Positions 16,290 through 26,204 of a DNA stretch of 26,204 bases are shown piece by piece. How positions within the stretch are numbered: the stretch's first letter is position 1; each line of letters begins with the position of its first letter. The position numbers and the translations under genes are program-made. The notes beneath the pieces were generated by a model. That model was given only the letters and a program-made list of their open reading frames with translations. It was not told the DNA's origin and did no database searches. Source of the DNA: Pseudomonadota bacterium (GTDB taxonomy: Bacteria > Pseudomonadota > Gammaproteobacteria > Steroidobacterales > Steroidobacteraceae); contig QGVD01000056.1 in assembly GCA_003242685.1 (NCBI GenBank), forward strand, positions 1-26,204, written 5' to 3'.

Positions 16290-18535
16290 GGCCGCGTGCT
16301 CGCGGGCCCGGCGCGCGGGGCTTCGGCCGGCGCGGCGTGCCGCCGGGCCGCAGGACGCTTCTCCACGAACAGCGCGAGCGACCGCCCCTCGAGCGGATAG
16401 CTCGAACCGGTGGCGAACTCCTCCTCCTCGAAGGGATCGTCCGCACGGGCGGTGTCGAGCACGCGGCTCCAGCGGCTGTCCGCATGCATCTGCGGAAGCA
16501 CGAAGGGCACCGTCTCGTGGTGCGCGTTGAAGAGCAGCAGGAAATCGTCGTCGCGGATCGGCCGGCCGCGCCGGTCGACGCGCTGAATGCCGGAGCCGGC
16601 GAGATACACGCCGAGGCAGCGCGCGAACTCCTGGTCCCACTCTCTGTCCGTCATCTCCTGTCCGTCCGGCGTCAGCCAGACCACTTCTCTGACGCCGGCG
16701 GCCTCGACGAGACGTCCCTGCAGGAAGCGCCGTCGCGCGAAGACGGGATGGTGCTTGCGCAGCGCGACCAGCCGCTGCACGAACTCCAGGAAGTCGTGCT
16801 GCTCGTCGGTGAGCTCCCAGTCGAGCCAGGAGATCTCGTTGTCCTGACAGTAGGCGTTGTTGTTGCCGTGCTGCGTGTGGCTCAGCTCGTCGCCGGCGAG
16901 CAGCATCGGCACGCCCTGGGAGAGGAGGAGCGTCGCGACGAGATTGCGCTTCTGACGCTCGCGCAGCGCACGGATCGCGGGATCGTCCGTCGGACCTTCC
17001 ACGCCGCAGTTCCACGAACGGTTCTCGTTGTGGCCGTCGCGGTTGTCCTCGCCGTTCGCCTCGTTGTGCTTCTCGTTGTAGCTCACGAGATCCTGCAGCG
17101 TGAAACCGTCGTGCGCCGTGATGAAGTTGATGCTGGCGTGAGGGCGGCGGCCGCTCGCCTCGTAGAGATCCGCCGAGCCCGAGAAGCGGCGCGCGAACTC
17201 GCCGATGAGTCCGCCGTCGCCCTTCCAGTACGCGCGCATGCTGTCGCGGTACTTGTCGTTCCACTCGTTCCATCCCGGCGGGAAGTTGCCGACCTGATAG
17301 CCGCCCGTGCCGACGTCCCAGGGCTCGGCGATGAGCTTCACCTGCGAGAGGACCGGATCCTGGCCGATGGTGTCGAAGAAGGAGCCGAGGCGGTCCACCT
17401 CGAACAGCTCGCGCGCGAGCGCGGAGGCGAGGTCGAAGCGGAAGCCGTCGACGTGCATCTCCAGCACCCAGTAGCGCAGCGAGTCCATGAGGAGCTGCAG
17501 CACGCGCGGGTGCTGCATGTTGAGGGTGTTGCCGCAGCCCGTGAAATCCATGTAGTAGCGCGGATCCTCGGGCGAGAGCCGGTAGTACGACGCGTTGTCC
17601 ACGCCGCGGAAGCAGAGCGTGGGGCCGAGGTGATTGCCTTCGGCCGTGTGGTTGTACACCACGTCGAGGATCACCTCGATGCCGGCCGAGTGCAGCGTCT
17701 TCACCATCGTCTTGAACTCGCTGATCCGCCCCGTGGCGCTGTAGCGTGAATCGGGAGCGAAGAAGCCGATGGAGTTGTAGCCCCAGTAGTTGCGCAACCC
17801 TCTGTCGAGCAGATACCGGTCGTCGATGAACGTGTGCACCGGCATCAGCTCGACGGCGGTCACGCCGAGACGCTGCAGGTGCTCGATCACGGGCGCAGTC
17901 GCCAGTCCCGCGTAAGTGCCGCGCAGCCGCGGCGGCACGTCGGGATGGCGCATCGTGAAGCCGCGCACGTGCACTTCGTAGATCACGGTGTCGTGCCAGG
18001 GAATGCGCGGCGGGCGGTCGTCACCCCAGGTGAAGGCCGGATCGACGACGCGGCATTTCGGCATGCCGGCGGCGTTGTCACGCTTGTCGAAGGACAGGTC
18101 CTCCTTCGAATGCCCGATGCGGTAACCGAAGTGCGCGTCGCTCCAGCGCAGCGTGCCCTCGATGTGCCTGGCATACGGCTCGAGGAGCAGCTTGTTCGGA
18201 TTGAAGCGATGGCCGCGCGCCGGATCGTAGGGGCCGTGCACGCGGTAACCGTAGAGCAGTCCGGGCCGCGCCTCCGGCAGATAGCCGTGCCAGATCTCGT
18301 CGGTGCGCTCGGGCAGGGTGATGCGCTGCAGCTCGCGCCGGCCGGACGGGTCGAAGATGCACAGCTCCACCTTCGTGGCGTTCGCGGAGAAGAGCGCGAA
18401 GTTGACGCCCTCTCCGTCGAAAGTGGCGCCGCGCGGATACGGCTGCCCGGGCCACACGGCCGTGATGGGGCGATCGCTCGCGACGGGCCGGTGCCCCGAG
18501 GTGGAGGAGCGCGGGGTGGTTACGGGTCGATCCAT
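16286..18535 (-). CDS. glgX: Glycogen debranching enzyme GlgX/TreX type
   Basis: A 749-residue isoamylase-type debranching enzyme (GH13_11), which hydrolyses alpha-1,6 branches of glycogen to give linear maltodextrins for MalQ and TreY. The N-terminal domain starts at PGQPYPRGATFDGEGVNFAL; barrel motifs are DTVIYEVHVRGFT, DVVYNHTAEGNHLGPT, nucleophile Asp368 (GFRFDLASALA), Glu404 (LIAEPWDVGTGGYQ) and the third Asp in ITAHDGFTLQDLVSYNEKHN. It is longer than E. coli GlgX (657), with a ~25-residue N-terminal tail and an Ala/Pro/Arg-rich C-terminal tail of about 30 residues (disordered in appearance). AAAGGAGAG sits 7-8 bases before ATG 18535. It starts 26 bases after treS::mak and overlaps treZ by four bases. 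Confidence 0.95.
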   Translation of the reverse strand: MDRPVTTPRSSTSGHRPVASDRPITAVWPGQPYPRGATFDGEGVNFALFSANATKVELCIFDPSGRRELQRITLPERTDEIWHGYLPEARPGLLYGYRVHGPYDPARGHRFNPNKLLLEPYARHIEGTLRWSDAHFGYRIGHSKEDLSFDKRDNAAGMPKCRVVDPAFTWGDDRPPRIPWHDTVIYEVHVRGFTMRHPDVPPRLRGTYAGLATAPVIEHLQRLGVTAVELMPVHTFIDDRYLLDRGLRNYWGYNSIGFFAPDSRYSATGRISEFKTMVKTLHSAGIEVILDVVYNHTAEGNHLGPTLCFRGVDNASYYRLSPEDPRYYMDFTGCGNTLNMQHPRVLQLLMDSLRYWVLEMHVDGFRFDLASALARELFEVDRLGSFFDTIGQDPVLSQVKLIAEPWDVGTGGYQVGNFPPGWNEWNDKYRDSMRAYWKGDGGLIGEFARRFSGSADLYEASGRRPHASINFITAHDGFTLQDLVSYNEKHNEANGEDNRDGHNENRSWNCGVEGPTDDPAIRALRERQKRNLVATLLLSQGVPMLLAGDELSHTQHGNNNAYCQDNEISWLDWELTDEQHDFLEFVQRLVALRKHHPVFARRRFLQGRLVEAAGVREVVWLTPDGQEMTDREWDQEFARCLGVYLAGSGIQRVDRRGRPIRDDDFLLLFNAHHETVPFVLPQMHADSRWSRVLDTARADDPFEEEEFATGSSYPLEGRSLALFVEKRPAARRHAAPAEAPRAGPASTRP

Positions 18536-18561
18536 GACGAATCTCTCCTTTGCCGGTGTGC

Positions 18562-21882
<3,321 letters not shown>

Positions 21883-21909
21883 CGAGCCTGCCGCTCCCTT
21901 CGATCGAAT

Positions 21910-23934
21910 CTACATGAAGTAATCGAAATCCTGCTCCGTGCGGACCCGGCTGCGGATCCGGAAGATGTGAGCCGGAGTGTGCTGCGGGTCCAGCGCGACG
22001 TAGTTGCGTGCGCCATTCCAGAGGAATCTGGAACCGGTAAGCAAGTCGTGTACCTGAAAACGCTGATCCGCCTCGAGCCCGAGCGCTCGCAGGTCGAGCT
22101 CGAGCCAGCCCGCGTGAGCGTGGTGAGGATCGAGATTGACGACCGTGAGCACGCTGTCCCCGCCTGAAGGCGGCGTCTTGCTGTACGCGATGATCGCCTC
22201 CGCGTCCACGCGGTGGAAGACGAGACCTCGGTCACTCTGCAGCGCCACGTTCTCGCGGCGGATGCGGTTCACGCGCGCGATCAGATCGCGCAGGCTGTCC
22301 GGCCGGTCGAGGTCCCAGTGGCGGATCTGGTACTTCTCGGAATCCAGATACTCCTCGCTGCCGGGCTCGCGTGCCCGGTGCTCGATCAGCTCGAACGCCG
22401 GGCCGTACACCCCGTAGCTCGCCCCGAGCGTCGCGGCCAGGACCAGCCGGATCGCGAACGCGGGCCGCCCGCCGTACTGCAGGTACTCGGTGAGGATGTC
22501 GGGCGTGTTCGGCCAGAGATTGGGCCGGAAGAAGTCGCATACGGGCGCAGAGGTGAGCTCGCGGAAGTACTGCGTCAGCTCGTGCTTGTTGTTGCGCCAG
22601 GCGAAGTACGTGTACGACTGCGTGAAGCCGAGCTTCGCGAGGCGATACATCACCTTGGGCCGGGTGAACGCCTCGGAGAGGAAGATGACGTCCGGCCGCG
22701 TGCGCTTGATCTCGGCGATCAGCCACTCCCAGAACGCAAACGGCTTGGTGTGCGGATTGTCGACGCGGAAGATCCGCACGCCCTGTGCGATCCAGAACTC
22801 GACGACGCTCTTGAGCTCCGTCCACAGCTCCTGCCACGCGTCGCATTCGAAATGGAACGGGAAGATGTCCTGGTACTTCTTCGGCGGATTCTCGGCGTAC
22901 TGGATCGAGCCGTCGGGGCGCTTCAGGAACCACTCCGGATGCTCGCGCACGTAAGGATGATCCGGGCTGCACTGGAACGCGATGTCGAGCGCGATCTCGA
23001 TGCCGAGCTCGCCGGCGCGGGCGACGAGCCGGCGGAAGTCCTCGAGTGTGCCGAGCTGCGGATGGACCTCCTTGTGCCCGCCTTCGGCAGAGCCGATGGC
23101 CCAGGGGCTGCCGGGATCGTCCGGTCCTGCCGTCGTCGCGTTGTTGCGGCCCTTGCGTGCCGTGACGCCGATCGGATGGATCGGCGGCAGATAGAGCACG
23201 TCGAATCCCATCGCGGCGATGTACGGCAGGCGCGCCTCCGTGTCCGCGAAGGTGCCGTGCCTGCCGGGCTGCGGCGAGGTCGAGCGCGGGAACAGCTCGT
23301 ACCACGTCGAGAAACGCGCCTTCTCGCGGTCCACCTCGACGGGAAGCGGCGGCTCGTGACGCAGGACCAGCGTCGGATCGGGATAACGATGCGCGAGCTC
23401 CGTGAGCTCCTCGCTGCACGCGAGCAGCACCCGTTCCTCGATGTCCCGCGCCGGGTCGACGATCGCGTTGGCCCATTCGGTGAGCCGGCGGGCATCGATC
23501 TCGGCGGCGCGTGAGGCGATCTCGCGCGCGAGCATCGCGCCGCGCTGAAGGTCCACGGTGAGGTCCTGTCGCGCGGCGTGCTTCTTCGCGAGGTCGCGCT
23601 GCCAGGTTCCGACGTGATCGACCCAGGCGATCACCGTGAAGACGTAGCGGCCGAGCTCCTGCACGGTGAACCGTGCCTGCCAGCGGTCGTTGCCGAGCGG
23701 CGCCATCGGCACCTGGTGCCAGTCGGGCGAGCGCTCCGCGCGGTAGAGCAGTCTGCAGCACACGGCATCGTGTCCGTCGGTGAACACGTCCGCTTCCACG
23801 TTCACGCTCTCGCCGATCACGCGCTTGACCGGAAAGCGTCCGCCGTCGACGCACGGCGTGACGTTCTCGATCACCACGCGGACCTTCCCTGCGACGGGCA
23901 TCTCACGAGCGACGGCGGTCGGGCGGGCAGGCAT
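21910..23934 (-). CDS. glgE: Maltose-1-phosphate maltosyltransferase GlgE
   Basis: A 674-residue GlgE (GH13_3), which transfers maltosyl units from maltose-1-phosphate to the non-reducing end of alpha-1,4-glucans. After an N-terminal beta/helical domain (about 1-200) come STWYELFPRS, the LPPIHPIG loop, nucleophile Asp392 (IFRVDNPHTKPF) and acid/base Glu421 (FLSEAFTRPKVM), positions very close to Asp394/Glu423 of the Streptomyces enzyme. The KKYQDIFPFHFE segment and the C-terminal HWDLDRPDSLRDLI stretch are typical of GlgE. Length matches the family (about 660-700). AGGAGA lies 7 bases before ATG 23934; the gene starts 18 bases after the glgB stop. With treS::mak next in line this defines the GlgE pathway. 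The stop is TAG at 21910-21912. Confidence 0.97.
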   Translation of the reverse strand: MPARPTAVAREMPVAGKVRVVIENVTPCVDGGRFPVKRVIGESVNVEADVFTDGHDAVCCRLLYRAERSPDWHQVPMAPLGNDRWQARFTVQELGRYVFTVIAWVDHVGTWQRDLAKKHAARQDLTVDLQRGAMLAREIASRAAEIDARRLTEWANAIVDPARDIEERVLLACSEELTELAHRYPDPTLVLRHEPPLPVEVDREKARFSTWYELFPRSTSPQPGRHGTFADTEARLPYIAAMGFDVLYLPPIHPIGVTARKGRNNATTAGPDDPGSPWAIGSAEGGHKEVHPQLGTLEDFRRLVARAGELGIEIALDIAFQCSPDHPYVREHPEWFLKRPDGSIQYAENPPKKYQDIFPFHFECDAWQELWTELKSVVEFWIAQGVRIFRVDNPHTKPFAFWEWLIAEIKRTRPDVIFLSEAFTRPKVMYRLAKLGFTQSYTYFAWRNNKHELTQYFRELTSAPVCDFFRPNLWPNTPDILTEYLQYGGRPAFAIRLVLAATLGASYGVYGPAFELIEHRAREPGSEEYLDSEKYQIRHWDLDRPDSLRDLIARVNRIRRENVALQSDRGLVFHRVDAEAIIAYSKTPPSGGDSVLTVVNLDPHHAHAGWLELDLRALGLEADQRFQVHDLLTGSRFLWNGARNYVALDPQHTPAHIFRIRSRVRTEQDFDYFM

Positions 23935-23952
23935 GCGCGATCTCCTGCCGGA

Positions 23953-25836
23953 TCACTGAGGTTTGAGGAACAGCACACCGAGCGGCGGGAGCCGCAGGCT
24001 CAGCGAGTGGAAGCGTCCGTGAAAGGGCAGGGGCGAGGCCTCTACGCCGCCGAGGTTGCCCTGTCCGCTGCCGCCGTACTCCCGCGCGTCGCTGTTCAGA
24101 CATTCGCGCCAGAAACCGCCGCGCGGCACGCCGACGCGGTAGTTCTCACGCACGACCGGCGTGAAATTGCAGACCACGAGCGTGAGATCGCCGTCGCGTC
24201 CCTTGCGCAGGAAGGTGAGCACGCTGTTCTCGGCGTCGTTCGCGTCGATCCACTCGAAGCCCTCGGGCGCGAAGTCGATCTCGTGGAGCGACGGCGTCGC
24301 ACGGTAGAAGGCGTTGAGGTCGCGCACCCAGCGCTGCACGCCGGCGTGCAGGGGGTACTGCGTCACCCACCACTCGAGCTCCTCGTCGTGCTGCCACTCG
24401 CGCTTCTGGCCGAACTCGCCGCCCATGAAGAGCAGCTTCTTGCCCGGATGGCCCCACATGTAGCCGTAGAGCAGACGCAGGTTCGCGAACTGCTGCCACT
24501 CGTCGCCGTGCATCCTGCCGATGAGCGAGCCCTTGCCGTGCACGACCTCGTCGTGCGAGAGCGGCAGCACGAAGTTCTCGGTGAACGCGTACCAGATGGA
24601 GAACGTGAGCTTGTGGTGCTCGTACCTGCGGAAGAGCGGATCGGTCTGGAAGTACTTCAGCGTGTCGTGCATCCAGCCCATGTTCCACTTCATGCCGAAG
24701 CCGAGTCCGCCGAGATACGTCGGGCGCGAGACCATGGGCCAGGCCGTCGACTCCTCCGCGATCGTCTGCGTGTCCGGGTGATCGCGGTAGACGGCCTCGT
24801 TGAATTCCTTGAGAAAGCGCACGGCGTCGAGGTTCTCGCGTCCGCCGAAGCGGTTCGGGATCCACTCGCCCTCGCGGCGGCCGTAATCGAGATAGAGCAT
24901 CGAGGCGACCGCGTCCACGCGCAGCGCATCGACGTGGTACACGTCGAGCCAGAACAGCCCGCTGCTCGCGAGGAACTCGCGCACTTCCGAGCGACCGTAG
25001 TTGAAGATCGAGCTGTTCCACTCCGGGTGGAAGCCCTGACGCGGGTCGGCGTGCTCGTAGAGGTACGTACCGTCGAAGTACGCGAGGCCGTGCTCGTCCG
25101 TAGGAAAGTGCGACGGTACCCAGTCGAGGATCACGCCGATGCCGCGGCGATGCAGGTGGTCGACGAGGTACATGAAGTCCTGGGGCGTGCCGTAGCGGGA
25201 TGACGGTGCGAAATAGCCGGTGATCTGATAGCCCCAGGAACCGAAGAACGGGTGCTCCATCACCGGCAGGAGCTCGACGTGCGTGAAACCCATCTGCTCG
25301 ACGTAGTCGCCGAGCGCGTGCGCGAGCTCCCGGTAACTCAGCGAGCGGCCGCCTTCCTCCGCGACGCGCCGCCACGAGCCGATGTGGACCTCGTAGATCG
25401 ACATCGGCGCATCGAGCGCGTTGGCGCGACGCCTGCGCTGCATCCACTCGTCGTCGCCCCACTCGTAGGAGAGATCCCACACGATGGATGCCGTCTTCGG
25501 CGGAACTTCGCAGAAGAAGGCGAAGGGATCGCTCTTGTCGACGGTGTAACCTCCGTGCCGCGAGACGATGTGGAACTTGTAGAGCGCGCCCGGCCGGACA
25601 CCGGGCACGAACGCTTCCCAGATCCCCGATCCGTCGGGGCGCAGATCGAGGCGGTGCGCGTCGGGCCGCCAGCCGTTGAAGTCGCCGATCACGGAAACCG
25701 ACTGTGCGTTCGGCGCCCAGACGCCGAAGTGCGTGCCGCCTTCCGCAGGCAGGTAGTGCGCGCCGAGCTTCTCGTACGCGCGGAAGAGCGTGCCCTCGCG
25801 GAACAGGTAGATGTCGTGATCGGTGAGCAGCGTCAT
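23953..25836 (-). CDS. glgB: 1,4-alpha-glucan branching enzyme GlgB
   Basis: A 627-residue branching enzyme (GH13_9), which cuts alpha-1,4-glucan chains and rejoins them by alpha-1,6 links. It has a CBM48 domain (GTHFGVWAPNAQSVSVIGDFNGW, about residues 34-60), then the barrel with SIYEVHIGSWRR, ELLPVMEHPFFGSWGYQ, DWVPSHFPTDEHGL, nucleophile Asp308 (ALRVDAVASMLYLDY), Glu361 (TIAEESTAWP), the third Asp in LPLSHDEVVHGKGSL and the LLFMGGEFGQ signature. It lacks the extra N1 module of E. coli GlgB (728 residues) and matches the short form, as in Bacillus. The first operon gene; the Shine-Dalgarno before ATG 25836 is weak. It lies downstream of a 173-base divergent gap. Nearby glgA and glgC are absent, so it probably branches GlgE product. 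Confidence 0.96.
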   Translation of the reverse strand: MTLLTDHDIYLFREGTLFRAYEKLGAHYLPAEGGTHFGVWAPNAQSVSVIGDFNGWRPDAHRLDLRPDGSGIWEAFVPGVRPGALYKFHIVSRHGGYTVDKSDPFAFFCEVPPKTASIVWDLSYEWGDDEWMQRRRRANALDAPMSIYEVHIGSWRRVAEEGGRSLSYRELAHALGDYVEQMGFTHVELLPVMEHPFFGSWGYQITGYFAPSSRYGTPQDFMYLVDHLHRRGIGVILDWVPSHFPTDEHGLAYFDGTYLYEHADPRQGFHPEWNSSIFNYGRSEVREFLASSGLFWLDVYHVDALRVDAVASMLYLDYGRREGEWIPNRFGGRENLDAVRFLKEFNEAVYRDHPDTQTIAEESTAWPMVSRPTYLGGLGFGMKWNMGWMHDTLKYFQTDPLFRRYEHHKLTFSIWYAFTENFVLPLSHDEVVHGKGSLIGRMHGDEWQQFANLRLLYGYMWGHPGKKLLFMGGEFGQKREWQHDEELEWWVTQYPLHAGVQRWVRDLNAFYRATPSLHEIDFAPEGFEWIDANDAENSVLTFLRKGRDGDLTLVVCNFTPVVRENYRVGVPRGGFWRECLNSDAREYGGSGQGNLGGVEASPLPFHGRFHSLSLRLPPLGVLFLKPQ

Positions 25837-25860
25837 TCGATGTTCACGGACAGAGAGAAC

Positions 25861-25911
25861 GGGCCGGACGCCCGTCGGTCCGCCCGCGATCGCTGCCGTT
25901 CAACGCGGCAG
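25861..25911 (-). promoter_or_regulatory. Two adjacent hairpins in the probable glgB leader
   Basis: On the plus strand, GGGC-C-GGAC (25861-25869) pairs with GTCCGCCC (25878-25885) as an 8-bp stem with one bulged C, and CTGCCG (25893-25898) pairs with CGGCAG (25906-25911) around a 7-base loop. They sit 25-75 bases upstream of the glgB ATG. Neither is followed by a T-run, so attenuation is not indicated; they may affect translation or be chance structures in GC-rich DNA. Confidence 0.3.
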
Positions 25912-25948
25912 GGGGCGGGCTTGTTCCACCTTCACCTCGGGCACGTTC

Positions 25949-25978
25949 ACTGTACCGAAGGCGCCGCCGGCATGACAG
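25949..25978 (-). promoter_or_regulatory. Candidate promoter of the glgB-lapA-like operon
   Basis: On the minus strand CTGTCA, an 18-base spacer and TACAGT (4 of 6 matches at each box) would start transcription near 25941, leaving a ~105-base leader before glgB that contains both hairpins. It is the best candidate in the divergent gap but is weak, and another sigma factor could be used. Confidence 0.35.
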
Positions 25979-26009
25979 CGGCCGGGCGAAATGCGAAGCT
26001 GGAGCCGCC

Positions 26010-26204
26010 ATGATCGTGGAATCTGCACGCAGCACACCGGCGGGGCCGGGGCCGATTCTCGTCGCGCACCGGGGCGCGAGCGGCTATGCGCCCGAGCACA
26101 CGCCCGAAGCCTACCGGCTCGCCATCGAGCAGGGCGCCGACTTCATCGAGCCCGACCTCGTGATGACGCGTGACGGGGGGCTCGTGGCGCGGCACGAGAA
26201 CGAG
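26010..26204 (+). CDS. Glycerophosphodiester phosphodiesterase, 3'-partial
   Basis: The first 65 codons of a glycerophosphodiester phosphodiesterase (GDPD), which cleaves glycerophosphodiesters to glycerol-3-phosphate and an alcohol. The signature ILVAHRGASGYAPEHTPEAY carries His20 and Arg21, and IEPDLVMTRDGGLVARHENE carries the metal-binding Glu47 and Asp49; the latter phrase is typical of GlpQ-like enzymes. There is no signal peptide in the visible N-terminus, so a cytoplasmic (UgpQ-like) location is possible despite the GlpQ-like motif. GGAG lies 5 bases before ATG 26010. It is divergent from glgB and has no obvious link to it. The gene runs off the window. Confidence 0.9.
   Translation, partial: MIVESARSTPAGPGPILVAHRGASGYAPEHTPEAYRLAIEQGADFIEPDLVMTRDGGLVARHENE

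Overview
The window is dense, GC-rich DNA (very high G/C at third codon positions, ATG and GTG starts, many four-base stop/start overlaps) that looks like a proteobacterial chromosome. The CbbX plus proteobacterial-type phosphoribulokinase set fits a facultative autotroph using red-type (form IC/ID) rubisco. A beta- or gammaproteobacterium is the best guess, but no rRNA or other phylogenetic marker is present. The left edge looks like a contig end: the first ~120 bases are a corrupted version of the cbbX P-loop region.

Layout. (1) 3-3511, plus strand: end of a Calvin-Benson-Bassham operon, cbbX (rubisco activase, partial) - cbbF/fbp - cbbP/prk - cbbZ/gph. Rubisco itself would lie upstream, outside the window. 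(2) 3492-6706, minus strand: a signalling pair, an ECF sigma factor followed with a 4-nt overlap by a membrane Ser/Thr kinase with TPR repeats. The kinase 3' end overlaps the cbbZ 3' end by 20 bases. (3) 6836-7440, plus strand: a secreted monohaem cytochrome c gene broken by a one-base frameshift. A perfect 12-bp hairpin separates it from a convergent secreted DUF8021/NTF2-like protein (7539-8564, minus). (4) 8729-25836, minus strand: one 17-kb operon for alpha-glucan/trehalose metabolism, in transcription order glgB - glgE - treS::mak - glgX - treZ - malQ::treY - lapA-like membrane protein. (5) 26010 to the right edge, plus strand: the first 65 codons of a glycerophosphodiester phosphodiesterase.

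How the genes work together. The large operon encodes both halves of a trehalose/alpha-glucan loop. TreS::maltokinase converts trehalose to maltose and then maltose-1-phosphate, GlgE polymerises this to linear alpha-1,4-glucan, and GlgB branches it. GlgX debranches, MalQ disproportionates short maltodextrins, TreY makes the terminal trehalosyl linkage and TreZ releases trehalose. All seven GH13/GH77 catalytic domains keep the visible nucleophile Asp, acid/base Glu and transition-state Asp motifs. No glgA, glgC, glgP or otsAB is in the window. The less expected points are the MalQ::TreY fusion and the LapA-like membrane protein coupled to the end of the operon. I found no CRISPR array, tRNA, rRNA, transposase or phage gene, and no clearly novel defence-type system.
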